A stretch of DNA of 64,000 nt from Aporrectodea caliginosa (GCA_020284085.1 JACEVL010000339.1:197501-261500), one strand, 5' to 3'; counted from the first letter of the stretch, positions 1 to 24,025 are shown. Translations and numbers: made by a program. Notes: generated from the letters alone by a model not told the origin.

Positions 1-160
1 CCAGCCTCAGCGCCACAGTCGCTCCCTCCTGCCTGTCGTAGGCCAAGACGGATGGCCGACGCCAGCCAACTTGGCATCGAGAAGATTGCATTGCGGCTTT
101 CACGAACGTCGCCTGCTCCTCCGTATAAAGACACTTTCACACCCTCTGTCTCTATGTCTG
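1..160. other. GC-rich left edge, unassigned
   Basis: The first ~125 bases are GC-rich compared with what follows and are open in at least one forward frame. They could be the end of an upstream exon of the SUEL/CUB/sushi gene, but I recognise no domain and no convincing splice donor. Left unassigned. Confidence 0.2.
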
Positions 161-660
<500 letters not shown>

Positions 661-699
661 ACTATTAAGTACTATCTCCTTAGTCCTTACTTACCTTTG

Positions 700-808
700 C
701 GATTCATCTGGACATTGACCTGATAACCCCTTGGTTCTGGTGTGCCATCGTTTGATCCTTTATACTTTACACACCGGAGCTATAAAAGTTACCAATTAAT
801 AATACAAA
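700..808 (+). repeat. Dispersed SINE-like segment
   Basis: The block reading GGTGTGCCATCG followed by ACACCGG and AAAGTTACCAATTA recurs with changes at 2100-2170 and 57105-57180. It runs straight into the (TAA)n tract, as retroposon 3' ends often do. No family name is assigned. Confidence 0.4.
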
Positions 809-817
809 GAAGAAGAA

Positions 818-1110
<293 letters not shown>

Positions 1111-1161
1111 TCGCTCGAGGCGCTATATAAATCATCTACTGTAATAACTGTTGTTGTCTAG

Positions 1162-1437
1162 GTCCGCTCGAGTTCTGCCTCAACGAGTCTTTCAACGTGA
1201 CCTGTGACCTCGGTCAGGTGATCCTCGTCGATTCGGCCAAGTTCGGTCGCATGCACCCTGGGAAGTGCATCAGCGGAGAGTTCAACATAGGTTGCACTAA
1301 GGACGTCAAGTCCTACTTCGACGGACAGTGCTCCATCCGGGCCTCCTGTGACGTCAGCATACGAAGTCTCGTCGACTTCCACCCGTGTCAACGAGATTTC
1401 GTCTCCTACCTCGAGATCACCTACAGATGCGTCGAGG
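1162..1437 (+). CDS. Exon encoding a SUEL / rhamnose-binding lectin domain
   Basis: One internal exon, 276 nt, between acceptor TTGTCTAG and donor G|GTGAGAG, phase 1 at both ends. The translation is a galactose/rhamnose-binding lectin (SUEL) domain: it opens with a Cys and an NVTCDLGQVI strand, then VDSAKFGR, several spaced Cys, CDVSI, FHPCQRDF and the closing SYLEITYRC. About 91 residues, the usual size for one such domain. Family members bind rhamnose or galactose outside the cell. The exon is on the same strand as the CUB exon (4323-4772) and the sushi exon (7243-7404), all with phase-1 borders, so one secreted or membrane multidomain protein is likely. The gene's 5' and 3' ends were not found. 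Confidence 0.82.
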
Positions 1438-3180
1438 GTGAGAGGTCACGTTTGGTTAATTTTCCCAATTGAGGGGAGATGATTATCTCTCCTTCTTCTC
1501 TCAGTTTCACCTTTTCAAGGATTACTACCCAGCTGCTCTTTCTCCTCTCTTGATCTGGACCGATAGAAACCAGACTCGGGCCTCCTTCTGACTTCCGTTT
1601 GCACAACCTCTCTGACTCGACGCAGCGCTCGTGAATAAACTGGTGCCCTGCGCTTGGCTGTCCTGTGGTGCTTTGGAAGTTTGGGCATTATGATTGCGAT
1701 TATACGATCATCTAGTCCTCCGCATTCCCATTGTTCTAGACCTAAACGACACCTGCCTTAACAACTGCTCTGTTTCCTCTCTTGATCTGGACTGTCCGGC
1801 AACCGGACTCGGACCTCCTTTTTACTACTCTTTGGAAACCTCTGTGACTTTAACGCAGCGCTCGTGAATACGTTGCTGCCCTGCACTTGGCTTTCGAGTG
1901 GCACTTTAGAAGTTTGGAGATTACGATTACGATAACGATTCGGGAAGGCCGAGGACTTCTAGCGGGTCACAGCTAGTAGAGCCAATGATTAGTTAATTAA
2001 TTATTTAATAAGTTGATTGGCTAGCCAGTTGATTGGCTACTAATCAGGGCAATTATTGTAGAATTTTGGTTGATCCGTCTGAGCTTCTGTTGCGGTTTGA
2101 TGTTGGTGCGCCATCGGTTGAAGCCTTGTGCGTTAGACACCGGCGCAATAGAAGTTATAAATTACAATTGCAAATGCAATTCAACCGAGCCATTGTGGCT
2201 TATAGCTCAGTTGTACGGTCTGTGGCACAGCTAGATTCCCAAGACTGCTTCCAAACACGCAGTCTCCTTTCAAGCTGCAGGCTGGACAGCGTGACCAAAT
2301 ATTGCTGTTGGGTACCGATGGATCAAAGGTTCAGGCGTGGGTGACCTTTGGTTTTCTGTAGATTCGCCACTGCGAACGTAAAGTAATCATATCTGTAACC
2401 AGAAATTTGTAAAATTTCTGAGAAACTAATCATGTATTCAATGTGGATACAATTATACATACCGCACACCACTTCGACCTCGCCGATATTAAGCCGTACT
2501 TATTCCACGCGGTACTGTTTACCGTTTGCCGTTCATAAGCGCGCATGCTCCGTGACATACTTTTATGTAGGGCACGTACTGTTAATCCAGCCTCATCCGG
2601 TAATTTCTTCGGCAGTGGGACATCTGATGCGCTTGGCATCCCACTATCGATCGCCGCGAGCTCAATAATATCAGAGGCCCGTGAGATATCTTAGGCACGG
2701 ATGCGGAAGGATGGACGGTCGGATGAATGCAGAACGATCTTAAATCAGACGGCAAATGAAGACAGAGGAATAAGTAGGAGCAGGAAATATGTAGTCTTTG
2801 GTGGAGAGAGTCTGATAGATTATTGCGCACGGTCTGTTTCGCTGGAAGAATCCGAAATCAGTCGTCCGGGTCTGTCGGGTTTAATTTGAGTTAATGTTGC
2901 GTAGGGTCCTCTGGGTAAAAGAGGAATCGTGTTCAGAGAATTAAAACACGGTTCATTTGGTGGAGAAGTGCATTTTTAAGTGGATGAAGAACAACAGCGG
3001 AAAATAGATTTCTTGATCTGATGTTACAGCTGATTTAGCGGACCAAAGACTAATGACCCGAAGCTAGTCTAATCCCATCGAATCTAATCTAATTTTATCT
3101 AATCCAAATCCAATCTAAGCTTATCTAATCTAATCTAATATAATCTTATCTATAACTATTTCTATGCCTCTTAAAATTAC

Positions 3181-3291
<111 letters not shown>

Positions 3292-3294
3292 GCC

Positions 3295-3450
3295 ACTACC
3301 TAATGACCAAGCATAAGTCGATGTTGCTGAGCAATTGTGAGTGAAGAACTTGCTCAAGTTTCCTACACAGTAGGTAACAGAGGAAAAGGCTCGAAATCGT
3401 ACTCTAGGCGTTACAAGTCGAACACTCAAGCCAATCGGCTACCAGCACTA
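3295..3450 (-). repeat. tRNA-derived SINE, degraded
   Basis: On the minus strand a degraded tRNA-like head (around 3385-3445) is followed by a segment containing TTGAGCAAGTTC. This is the same arrangement as the clearer copy at 3845-3985. Confidence 0.45.
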
Positions 3451-3844
3451 GCCTAAGTCTAGTCTAGTCTACCTCAGCAAGTATAGTCCATTGCAACCTG
3501 TCTTATGCTATCTTACGTATTATAGTCAGCTGCTATAGGGTCTACTCCTCTTATTGGGAATCGTATACCAGAAAACACACGTCCTGCCAATTCGTTACCA
3601 TCATTTAAAACACTTAGTCAATGCCCACAATCTATCTTGCTCTATTCTTTGCGTGAGTAATAAGTGCTTTAAATAAAATAACAAATGAAACTCTTCTGGC
3701 CCTTTCTCTACCGTTCAGCAGTCCATCGCAGTTATGCAATGCAATACAATACAACAGTACTGTATTTCACACAATGCAATGCAACTGTATATATGATATT
3801 GCCCTCCTTCATCCAAAGTTCAGAAGTGCACATGAACATACAAC

Positions 3845-3985
3845 AGAACATCGATGGCGCTGAGCGGAGTGAGGGACTTGCTCAAGGTCCTTACAAAGTA
3901 ATCGTCTCAGGGGTGGAGGATCGAACCCGTACTCTCCGCGTTACAGTCTGGGCGCTATAACCACCCGGCTACCACGTCCCACAGT
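3845..3985 (-). repeat. tRNA-derived SINE
   Basis: On the minus strand: an A-box-like GGTAGCCGGGTGG, then a B box ACGGGTTCGATCC, then a core with CTTGAGCAAGTCCCTCACTC. A tRNA-like head joined to a core containing GAGCAAGTCC is a SINE layout; it lacks the folding continuity of a working tRNA gene. Confidence 0.6.
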
Positions 3986-4049
3986 AATACCTGTTATAGG
4001 TAGAGATTAAGACATTTTTTCCGTAGTGTCTGATCTGAGGAGATTTTAT

Positions 4050-4243
<194 letters not shown>

Positions 4244-4322
4244 GGATGCTATGATAGCGCTCCTTCTAAATAACTACTCAGAGGCGGTTTTATTGTCTGC
4301 TTTGTAAACCGTTTGTTCATAG

Positions 4323-4772
4323 TGTCTGGTCTGACTGAGTCGATCTGTCCGGCAGAGGGCACCCTCCGTCTGTCCAGTCGCAGTGGATACCTCATGCGAT
4401 CCTCCCTCCATCCCGTTGGATCCGTTCTGTGTCCTTGGACTCTGACGGTCTCCCAAGGTCAACGACTGAACCTCACAATCATCCACCTCAGCTCTTCCTC
4501 CTCCTCCGATTTCTCTCCATCTATCTCCTCTTCCTCCTTTTCCACACTATCCTCTTCCTTCTATCCGTCCTTCCTCTCCGCAGAATCCACTCCTTGCTCC
4601 AGGAGTGTCGTCATCGATGACGCAATCGCCGCCAAACGAATCCAGGTCGGCGCATGCGCAACGAGCAGGCGATGGCAGCGACATCTGATGACGTCAGCGG
4701 GAAATGCCGTGCGTGTTCACGTGACTGGTGACGTCGGCGTCGACGGAACGAACTTCCTGTTGCACTATTCAG
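4323..4772 (+). CDS. Exon encoding a CUB-like domain
   Basis: Single exon, 450 nt, acceptor TTGTTCATAG and donor CAG|GTAAAG, phase 1 at both ends. The translation starts ESICPAEGTLRL, then CPWTLTVSQGQRLNLTI, a long Ser-rich insert (about residues 60-90), and ends NAVRVHVTGDVGVDGTNFL-LHYS. Four spaced Cys, the Cys-x-W strand and the closing FLLHY strand fit the CUB fold, an extracellular beta-sandwich. The Ser-rich insert is longer than in typical CUB domains and looks like expansion of a TCC-type repeat. The open frame continues past the donor but becomes low-complexity, which supports the splice site. Confidence 0.65.
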
Positions 4773-4859
4773 GTAAAGAAATTGAGATTAGCTTCCTTCT
4801 TAATTTTGAAAAGAGTTTGATTTTATATTGTATTCTTTTCTATTGTCTGCCAGTTTATA

Positions 4860-5040
4860 TAGAGTCTCTTCAAGAACAAATTATTCAGGTGGTGGTGGCA
4901 GTGATGGTCGTGGTGGTGTTGGTCGTGGCGCTGGCGGTGATGGTGGTGTATTATAGTGGTGGGGATGGTGGTGTTGGTTGTGCTGGTGTGATGGCGGTGG
5001 TGGTAGTGATGGTGGTGGTGGTGAAATTGAAGAAATGGAA
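4860..5040. repeat. GGT/GTG-rich simple repeat in intron
   Basis: Imperfect GGTGGTGATGG-type trinucleotide repeat. It continues the open frame beyond the CUB exon but is not coding by composition. Confidence 0.6.
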
Positions 5041-5429
5041 AACTCTCTGGTTTAAAATCATCTTTTTGAACAGTTCAGATGAAGTACAAAAACTGGGAAT
5101 ACTTGTTCTATCCCTAGTGAAAAATTTAAACGACTGCGGTTTTGCTCCATCTTCTGCCCTACTTTTGCTCAACTTTGCCCTGAATTATCCAACATTGTCC
5201 CACATTGACTGTTGTCCCACTTTTAACCCCACATTTGCTCCATCGTTAGTCCACTTTCGCCTTCCCTGTTGCCTCACTTTTTACCCCACATTTACTCCAT
5301 CATTACTCCACTTTCGCCTTCCCTGTTGCCTTACTTTTACCCAACATTTCAACACTTTCTGCCCAATTTTTCCTAAGTGTTCTCCCACCTTATTGAAGTT
5401 CTAAAGACTTATATACGATTTTCGACACG

Positions 5430-5850
5430 AATTAATTTCATTGCAACATGGCTGCGTGCTTCTACCTGGACGCGATCACTTAACCATAACGAAGCCCTCA
5501 CGCGCAATTATCCCATTATGGCCCCAATTAACGAAACTTATCCGAGCGTCTCTGGCCCCATTTTCCGCAGCTGTTGGCCGTATAATTGGGGCCGCGAGGT
5601 CTCTATTTCTCTCGTCGCTCTATTCGATGTTATGTCTATCCATATTAGCGGCCATTATTACCCGACGCTTCCGACGGCGGCTGTCGGTTATCCGCCCATC
5701 GAGGGAGAGATCGGTGGAATGGCCGCCGTAGTTATGGCCCCCGATGGAGCGCTTCTAAGACGGGTTCCCTTCTCCCTCCTACTGTCCTCTCCGCTCTCGC
5801 CTTACAAGTTTCGTCACGCTGCTAAGCGATCGTAAAACGGTGACCGACCG
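5430..5850. other. GC-rich intronic segment with inverted repeat
   Basis: This block is GC-richer than its surroundings and open in two frames, but no domain is recognisable. GGCCCCAATTA (5520-5530) is repeated inverted at 5583-5593, so the centre can form an 11-bp stem. It may be a repeat or a conserved noncoding element. Confidence 0.3.
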
Positions 5851-5917
5851 ACCTACGTAATTGCTTCTCGAATGGCCCTCACTCTCCGTTCGCGGCTATT
5901 CCCAAGCGATGTGCTGG

Positions 5918-6375
5918 CTCTGTTCGGCTATGTTCGGCTCCGTCCGGCTTTGTTCGGGTCCGTCCGGCTCTGTTCGGATTCGTTCTGCCTTGTTCGGGTC
6001 CGTCCGGCTTTGCTTGGGTCCGTTGGGCTGTGTTCGGGTCCGTCCGGCTCTACTCGGGTTCCTTCGGGTATCTTCCGTTGTGTTCGGATTTCTTTGGATC
6101 CCTTCGGCTCTCTTCGGATCCGTTCGGTTATCTTCGGGTCCTCTCGGCTCTCTTCGGGTCCGCCTGGCTTCGTTCGGGTCCCTTCGGCTCTTTCCGACTC
6201 TGTTCGGGTCCAATGACCACTGTTTAGTTGCATTCGGCTTTTTCCGACACTGTTCGAGTCATTCGGCTCTGTCCGGATCCGTTCGGTTCCTTCCGGCTCT
6301 GTTCTGAACCACTGAGCTCTGTTTGCTTGCATTCGGCTTTTTCCGGCTATGTTCGGTTCCGTTTACTTGTGTTGA
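5918..6375. repeat. Minisatellite with 10-bp period
   Basis: Roughly 30 units of ten bases, each ending in TTCGG or a close variant (for example CTCTGTTCGG, GTCCGTCCGG), run without phase loss from about 5918 to 6210. Looser units continue to 6375. Four forward and reverse frames stay open because of the repeat; none is a gene. Confidence 0.85.
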
Positions 6376-6534
6376 GATCGGTTCAGATCGGTTCATTAGG
6401 CCCAGAGCATCATCCGGGTCTTTGGAAATCCCACGTGACCATAACAACCACTGTTGCGTAATCCAATAGCTTCTGTTGCGCATATATATATATGATGCTT
6501 AAAAATCAATCATGACGATCGTGATAATAATAAA

Positions 6535-6768
6535 AATGATGATGATTATGAAGAAGAAGAAAAAGATGGATGATGACGATGATGATGATGATGCATGATG
6601 ATGATGATGATGATGATGATGCCGTATATGGATGATGATGATGATGATGATGGATGATGATGATGATTTTGATGATGGATGATGCCATGATGATGATGAA
6701 ATGATAGATGATGATAATGATAATGATGATGAATGATGATAGATAATGATTGATGATGGATGATGATA

Positions 6769-6823
<55 letters not shown>

Positions 6824-6883
6824 TGATGATGATGATGATGATGATGATGGATGATGATGATGATGATGAGTGATGGATGATGA

Positions 6884-6924
<41 letters not shown>

Positions 6925-6961
6925 TGATGACGATGATGATGATGATGATGATGACGACGAC

Positions 6962-6993
<32 letters not shown>

Positions 6994-7035
6994 GTGATGA
7001 TTGATTGATGATGATGATGATGTAGTGATAACAAT
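6535..7035. repeat. (ATG)n trinucleotide microsatellite
   Basis: About 500 bases of GAT/ATG units with small interruptions. It produces poly-His, poly-Ser and poly-Ile shadow frames on the minus strand. Confidence 0.95.
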
Positions 7036-7242
7036 ATGAGATAATAATAACAACAACATCAACTTTATTTTAGTAAAACATAAAATAATAATAATAAAAA
7101 TGAAAGCTTCTGGTCCTCGATCGGACTATGCAAATGGGATCGGATCCGTTCAATTGCCACACAAGCAATAACTGTCTCATACGAACTGTTCCGTTCATTT
7201 GAATGGTTCTTTCGTGTGCGTGTGTTTTGTGTGTGGGTGCAG

Positions 7243-7404
7243 CCGTCGGATGCCCGGATGTTCGTCTGCCAGCGAACGCCTGGGCGCGAACGATTGGCGA
7301 TGGGAGGGAGAGCGCCGTCATCCATTGCAACGACACCCTCGAGACATGGTATCTGACTTGCCATGACAACCGTTGGCTTGGAGAATTCGGAAACTGCTCG
7401 CTTA
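7243..7404 (+). CDS. Exon encoding a sushi/CCP-like domain
   Basis: Single exon, 162 nt, acceptor GTGGGTGCAG and donor A|GTAAGC, phase 1 at both ends. The translation GCPDVRLPANAW..., IHCNDT, WYLTCHDNRW and FGNCS has the four-cysteine, Trp-containing pattern of a short complement-control (sushi) module. It follows the SUEL and CUB exons on the same strand and with the same phase, so it probably belongs to the same extracellular mosaic protein. No later exon of that gene could be identified on this strand before 12 kb. Confidence 0.62.
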
Positions 7405-7589
7405 GTAAGCACACGACTCCTGGGTTGTATTGTATATCGTCTGATGATATGATGTTTACCAAAACATGAGGAAATACTTAGAAAAGAGAGAGACAGACAG
7501 ACAGATATACATACATAGAGACAGACAGATATACATACACACAGACAGATGGATGGACGGGCGGACGGACTGACCGACTATTTTGACTG

Positions 7590-8255
7590 ACCATCTTTTT
7601 GACTGGCTGACTGACTGACTGACTGTTTGACTGGCCGTCTTTTTGACTGACTGACTGACTGACTGTTTGACTGACCATCTTTTTGACTGACCTTGGCTGA
7701 CTGTTTTGACCAACTTTCTGACTGACTGACTGACTGACTATGTGACTGACCGTCTTTTTTGACTGACTGACTGACTGACTGACCGTCTTTTTGACTGACT
7801 GACTGACTGACTGTTTGACTGACCGTCTTTTTCACTGACTGACTGACTGACTGTTTGACTGACCGTCTTTTTGACTGACTGACTGACTGACTGTTTGACT
7901 GACCGTCTTTTTGACTGACTGACCTGTGGCATGACTGACTGTCTCTCTGACTGACTTGACTGACTGACTGTTTGACTGACCGTCTTTTTGACTGACTGAC
8001 TGACCGACTGTTTGACTGACCGTCTTTTTGCGTGACTGACTGACTGACTGTTTGACTGACCGTCTTTTTGACTGACTGGACTGACTGACTGTTTGACTGA
8101 CCGTCTTTTTGACTGACTGACTGACTGACTGTTTGACTGACCGTCTTTTTGACTGACTGACTGACTGACTGTTTGACTGACCGTCTTTTTGACTGACTGA
8201 CTGACTGACTGTTTGACTGACCGTCTTTTTGACTGACTGACTGACTGACTGACTG
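7590..8255. repeat. GACT-based minisatellite, ~40-bp unit
   Basis: Higher-order tandem repeat: four or five GACT units, then GTTTGACTGACCGTCTTTTT, repeated about 15 times. Late units (8080-8255) are nearly identical, early ones vary, which suggests recent expansion at the right end. Confidence 0.92.
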
Positions 8256-8279
8256 ATGTAAAATTGCCTCTCATTGATT

Positions 8280-8480
8280 CGCCTTACCTTACATTTACTT
8301 ACATCTGACTTTGCTTAATCTCAGCTTAACTTACTTTACATAATGTAATGTAAATCTTACCTTTGTCTTACTTAGCGTTGCCTCGTTACCTTACTTTACC
8401 TAAACTTACGTTACCTTACCTCATATCACATTACATTACTTTACCTTAGTAACTTTACCTTATAATTATTACGTTACCTT
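8280..8480. repeat. Imperfect TTACCTTA tandem repeat
   Basis: Many TTACCTTA and TTACTTTA units, degenerate, about 200 bases. Confidence 0.6.
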
Positions 8481-10823
8481 ACGCTATTCAGTACAGAATC
8501 TATTCTGAATGAGTTACCAATTAAAGATCTATAAATGTCAGTTGAATTCGACCATTATCAGTTAGTCTGAACCAGCGCGGTGGAAGCTTTCCATCTCAGG
8601 CACAAATCGCACCTAGAAGGATACCTTTGAAAATAACAGTTGAAATAAGTGACTCGGTTCTTATCGCAAACATCTCCACAGTTCTTGTGACTTGGTGTTA
8701 TCACACCTGATGCGACTTAATGAGATTTTCCAGACACCCCGAGGCGAAAGATCTTTTAGCAATTTGAATGCGACGCCTGTCGTCTATTTAAAGCACCATC
8801 TTCACCAGTTTGCTATTACCTATCCATTTACCTATATCTCGTGCAATTACCAATTCTACTGTATAGGTATTATGTTACCTCAACCACATGTTATATCCCA
8901 CAGGGTGCGGTTTAAGGTTGACATCAGAGCCGAAAAGATCTAAGGGTAGGAGAGAAATTTGTGGGGGAAAATAAATCGTTTGAGTGGTGGGGGGTAGTCT
9001 GAACCAGCGCTGCTGTCACGTGGTATGTTAATTGTGTTTCCATAGAAACGGTGCAATCTGAAATCGAAAGTGAAAGCAAAGACTCGAAACGTTTTGTATT
9101 CAACGGTGAGTCTCTACGTAATTCGCTTATGGTGTTTAAAGTGTGCATTACCCGGGGTTTGTGGACTGTTGTTTTCCAGGGCCATTGACATAGACCTTGC
9201 CCTACTTTTGTATGATGGTAATGGTGATGTGGCAAGAATTATTTATATATTGTATATGGCAAGAACTATTTTAATTTCTATGCCTAAAATGGCTATGTAT
9301 GTGGATATATATTGCGGCTGCATATGTGGTTATATATCTGTGACTATGTATGTGGCTATATGTGACTATATTAATGGTTATATGGTTGAAACTAGTCTGT
9401 TAGCATAATGAAGTCCTGGTTTGATATCAGGTATACGGTGTCTACGTCAACGGCCTTATATAATACAATACAATAGATAGAAACGACTATTCTACGGTAC
9501 TACTGTCTATAGACATGGTGGTCTATTAATTATGAATGGGTGAACAGAATGCGGATATTTTTTACACGTCCCTGTATTTCTTTTGACGTAGGAATCATCC
9601 TAGCCATTGTGATCGGAATTCTAACCAATCGAAATAGTCTGTATGGAAGACTTTTAAATCGAAATAGTCCATATTGTGTAAGACTTTGATGGGACTGATT
9701 CTTTTACAGCACTGACATTGTAGACGCAGCGCTTTTCGGAGGTAGGCCTACCTACAGGCAATGCATTGAAATGTCTATTTAAAAGTCTTCCATACACACA
9801 CAGGATCAAAAACCTGTGAAATAAACTTTTGATAAATATACTGTACCGTAGTCTGTACGTATATTTTGAGGCCTCTTCTTTGAGGTGAGCGTTCAATGTA
9901 TGCACTGCATCTTTGACCTGTGCTTAGATGTAGGCTAAGCAATCAAATCAGCAGCTGTATTCAAGTGAGGCTTAGTCTAAATTTGCTCAAAACTGCATTT
10001 AATTTGCTCTAGTGATATGCCTATTGAGCATATCATACATGGTCAGCATTGGATCTATTTTCAGTAAGCCTGTTTGTATCGCCAAAAAGCTGCTGTTTTA
10101 TATATAAATGCCAAACTCGACTGTGAATGATATTCTTTACCAATTTGATCTCTTCAGAGGCTTTAAATTTAAAGGATGCATCCTATAACTATCTATTTCT
10201 TTAACGTTTAAACCCCACTCTCAGATAGCAATGTAAAAAAATAGGATTTCCCAAAACATGTGTAGGCCTATACAGCCTCGTTTACAAAAGCAATAACTTG
10301 CAAACACGTAGCCTATCGACGTCTAGTCCTCCTGCTGCATCGCCTACTTTCTCGAAGACTGAAACTTGGAATTGTGGATTCCCGGATGCTATTTATAGCG
10401 TGCATACAATACCCTGCGGCTCGAGCCAAACTACTGACGATAACATTCACCGTGAACTCTACCTCCCACACAGATCACATGCATGTTTTGGCTCACATCG
10501 TTTGGCCGTATAATAATATCCGTTAGAACATGTGACCTAGTTTATTGTAGGGCCTAGTAGGGAAATGTTTGTGCTCGACAGCGCCCTAATTGTTAAACAA
10601 CCCATAGATTGATCTTAACTTTCCACTAATTTAAACTCAATCCATAATCACAATACCTGGAACATCACCAAAGGGGTCGGCTTCAGAATGTGACTTTAAT
10701 GCCCTATGATATTATGAAATCAGGAGCGTGCAAAGCCAAACCAACTTAGAGGATGTTGCATCTGGAGTGACTACTCCTCGTCAAATCCCAGCAGTGATTA
10801 TGGACCTCCTCGTTCTCTACGTC
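8481..10823. other. Intergenic stretch, no gene seen
   Basis: AT-rich DNA with short open frames only. I see no exon with both splice signals and a recognisable domain on either strand. A 27-base stretch GGGGAAAATAAATCG... and short palindromes are present but unremarkable. Confidence 0.4.
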
Positions 10824-11140
10824 AGTGCTTCCCAAACTTTTCAGTATCACGGACCGGCAAGAATTAACTTCCAGTGCCACGGACCGGCAGGAGTCTTCCC
10901 ACTGCAGCAGGACCGGTGCCAAGTTATCAATTAATTCTGTTTTTCGATCACCTAAAATGTATTCCTCAAATACGTAGTAAAATTGATTTAAATGCATTGT
11001 TTAGCCAATTCTGTGACTCTGCTGCACTTTATATGCTAGCCTAATAAGTGTTTTGTTATTACTTTTAATAATATAATAGTTATTTCCTGATTCGGAGACA
11101 ATTTCACCAGTTTCTTGCCTCACTTTGCGGACCGGTAACT
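10824..11140 (+). mobile_element. hAT element fragment
   Basis: CAGTGCTTCCCAAACTTTTC at 10824 is a typical hAT terminal repeat, and the repeated CACGGACCGGC that follows is common just inside such ends. A matching opposite end and an 8-bp target duplication were not found, so this is a truncated copy with an uncertain right border. Confidence 0.5.
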
Positions 11141-11559
11141 GAGGGCTCGCGTACCATCCATCCAAAGATAGGTTACCCTCTGAAATCGTATGGTCATTAT
11201 ATATAGCCAAATGAGGAATGAAGGCTGAGCGGGTAACATGTGCTAAGTCCTGGTTCACCCATCGATTTGATTCATTTTACTGGGTATGACAGCATCAACA
11301 ACGATAATAAGTCATCCAACCATTGGCACAGATTATTTCCCTCTGTGAAGGTGCACGTCTCCATGATTTGCATCGTTGAAGATATTTCTTCTGTGCGTCT
11401 TTTCCTTTTCTACTGCGGAAAATAATATCGCAACCAGCCAGTAGGCTATAATAAACCATGAATTGAGAAAGCATTTCGCTCCACAGCAGTCAACAAAATT
11501 TATTCAGAATTCAAGCTGTTGTAGTCAATAGTTGTAACTATTCCAGGACATGGGCAAGG

Positions 11560-11720
11560 TTATGGTTGAATGGTACTACACGGACACGAAGAACAGAAGG
11601 ACTCGGGTTCGATACCCGCTAGTCCCATAAGGTTGACTCAGCCTTCCACTCCCTAGAGGGGCAATGGTAAAATAAGCAGCAGTAGCACGGATCAGGTTGC
11701 CGTACAGTCATAAAATTGAC
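11560..11720 (+). repeat. tRNA-derived SINE, duplicated at 26300
   Basis: A tRNA-like B box (GGGTTCGATACCC) is followed by GCTAGTCCCATAAGGTTGACTCAGC. The same block with its flanks is present at 26305-26470. It lies at the same distance beyond the last exon of the paralogous receptor gene, so it was copied with the gene. Confidence 0.55.
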
Positions 11721-12056
11721 TCTTGTCTAACTTGTTATCATGTGTTCCTACTATTTCATGTAATCATACCGTGGTTTGTTAGTTTGAATTTTTGATTTAA
11801 TAAACGATTTTGATCACATAGACAAATAACATCAATAGAAAACGTTTGTAACTTATGTTAGGCTATTAATAATGCAACCAGTTGGCATAATTATTCCTGC
11901 TGAATGTATCAATAAAAGCCTTCAATTGAAATCAAAAGATTAAATATTGAATTAATTTGTTCTAATTGTGATTATCATTCTTATTTTGTCAGCATTCGCC
12001 ATTAATTGTTGTAATATTTCACTGTCAACTTAGGTAATTAATGAGTTGTGAGGTTT

Positions 12057-22561
<10,505 letters not shown>

Positions 22562-23225
22562 TTTGCTCAAAATACTAAATGAAGTCATGTAATACACAAT
22601 CAAGTTTTAAATAAGAACATCTGTACATAAACGAACAACCAGATTAATAACCCAACAGCAGCAAGAATACTCAATACGGATAGAATTAGGTCACGCAGCT
22701 CAAGCGCCTCAGAATGATATGCTCGAAAGACTTCAAATTCCTACTGGAGCATGACGCACGACACTGATAGAGCCATACCGCATGAATAATTAATATATTG
22801 TTGAATTCATAGCTTCTACTCTGCATAATAAATGTACAGGTTGTGACTGTAAAATTCCGCATTACGCCTCCACACGTTCAAACATTATGTCACTGATGAT
22901 GCATACACGTACAGGGAAATATTTGTTCCAAACCACTGGTTTCCCTACTGACTTAGATAAGTGCTCACTGAGTAGCCTATATAGTACCTCGTACATTGCG
23001 CTGAGGTATTTCCCAATATGTTCATCTGAAGGTAAATTTCAATGTAAAGGTACGTGTTTTTCTGTAGCGACCCTTATGGCCTCGCCTCTGCTTATGTAAC
23101 GTTTCAATGTAGTCTCTAGTGAGGGGTGATATCCAGCTCCAACGCTGCCCGTTTGAATGGGTAGCACGCCATTTAAGGGCCCCGTGTGCGAATAGCGCTA
23201 GTTTGAAATTCAATTACCTTATATA

Positions 23226-24025
23226 CACTGTGTCCACGGTAAAGTAGAACACTAGACTTTGTGAAATATCTTGGTCAATTGTAGTATCATAGGTACTAAA
23301 TTTGGTGCACATGATGAACCCCAGTCTATTCTATCTATACCCTGCAAATTTTATTACAATTAATGCAACGGTTACGAGGATATACCCTTATGAAATTTGG
23401 TGGTTCAGGAACCAAGTTAACGAACAGTAAAACGCATTGAATTACGTAATTTTTCTGGCTACCGCAGGGGATACATAGGCTGTTGTTAATAAGCGTCATT
23501 TTCGGAAACAGTTACACTACGAGACCTGTTTTACGTAACAGTAGTTGGTTGTAAAGAAATGGTTTTCAGCGCAGAGGACAAGATTTTAATCAAGGAGTTG
23601 AGAGAGACGAAGGGGTATGGCGCAAGGAGACTCATTACAGAATTTCCAATGAAAAATTGGTCCCTAGCTCGTGTCAGCAAGCTGTTAAAAATGATTGCCA
23701 CAACCGAATCAGTTGCAAGGAAACCACGAGATCGGGCGTTACCAACGCAAACAAATATCAGTGCTGTCGAAGAACTGGTGCTGAGTCAGGATGATTAGGC
23801 GCGCACGCATCTGTCGATGCGTTTTACTGTTCGGTAACTTGGTTCCTGAACCACCCAAATTCATAGAGGTATATCCTCGTAACCGTTGCATCAATTATAA
23901 TAAAATTTGCAGGGTATAGATAGAATAGACTGAAGTTCATGTGCACCAAATTTAGTACCTATAATACTACAATTCACCAAGATATTTTACAAAGTCTAGT
24001 GTTCTACTTTATCGTGGACACAGTG
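23226..24025 (+). mobile_element. Tc1/mariner-type element with long inverted repeats
   Basis: Ends CACTGTGTCC and GGACACAGTG, TA on each side; the inverted repeats extend ~215 bp with a few mismatches. Between them an open frame of 79 codons (23559-23798) encodes only the DNA-binding N-terminus of a transposase. The catalytic part is missing, so this is an internally deleted, non-autonomous copy. Confidence 0.88.
23559..23798 (+). pseudogene. Transposase N-terminal fragment
   Basis: 79 residues with helix-turn-helix character: FSAEDKILIKELRETKGYGA, a second helix NWSLARVSKLLKMI, and an ESVARKPRDRA linker, then a stop. This matches the start of Tc1/mariner-like transposases that open with an ED-KxLIK-LR motif. 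No DDE residues are present; the fragment could at most bind the element's ends. Confidence 0.75.

Noticed and set aside
5377..5835. 152-codon + strand frame between CUB and sushi exons
   Set aside because: No domain, no splice signals in phase, overlapped by another equally open frame in GC-rich DNA.
5861..6332. Repetitive frames rich in Phe-Gly-Ser-Val-Arg on + and Arg-Thr-Glu-Pro on -
   Set aside because: Both strands stay open because the 10-bp minisatellite has no stops; no splice or start context and no domain.
7590..8255. Regularly spaced repeats that could be mistaken for a CRISPR array
   Set aside because: The spacers are themselves GACT tetranucleotides and the context is eukaryotic; it is a minisatellite.
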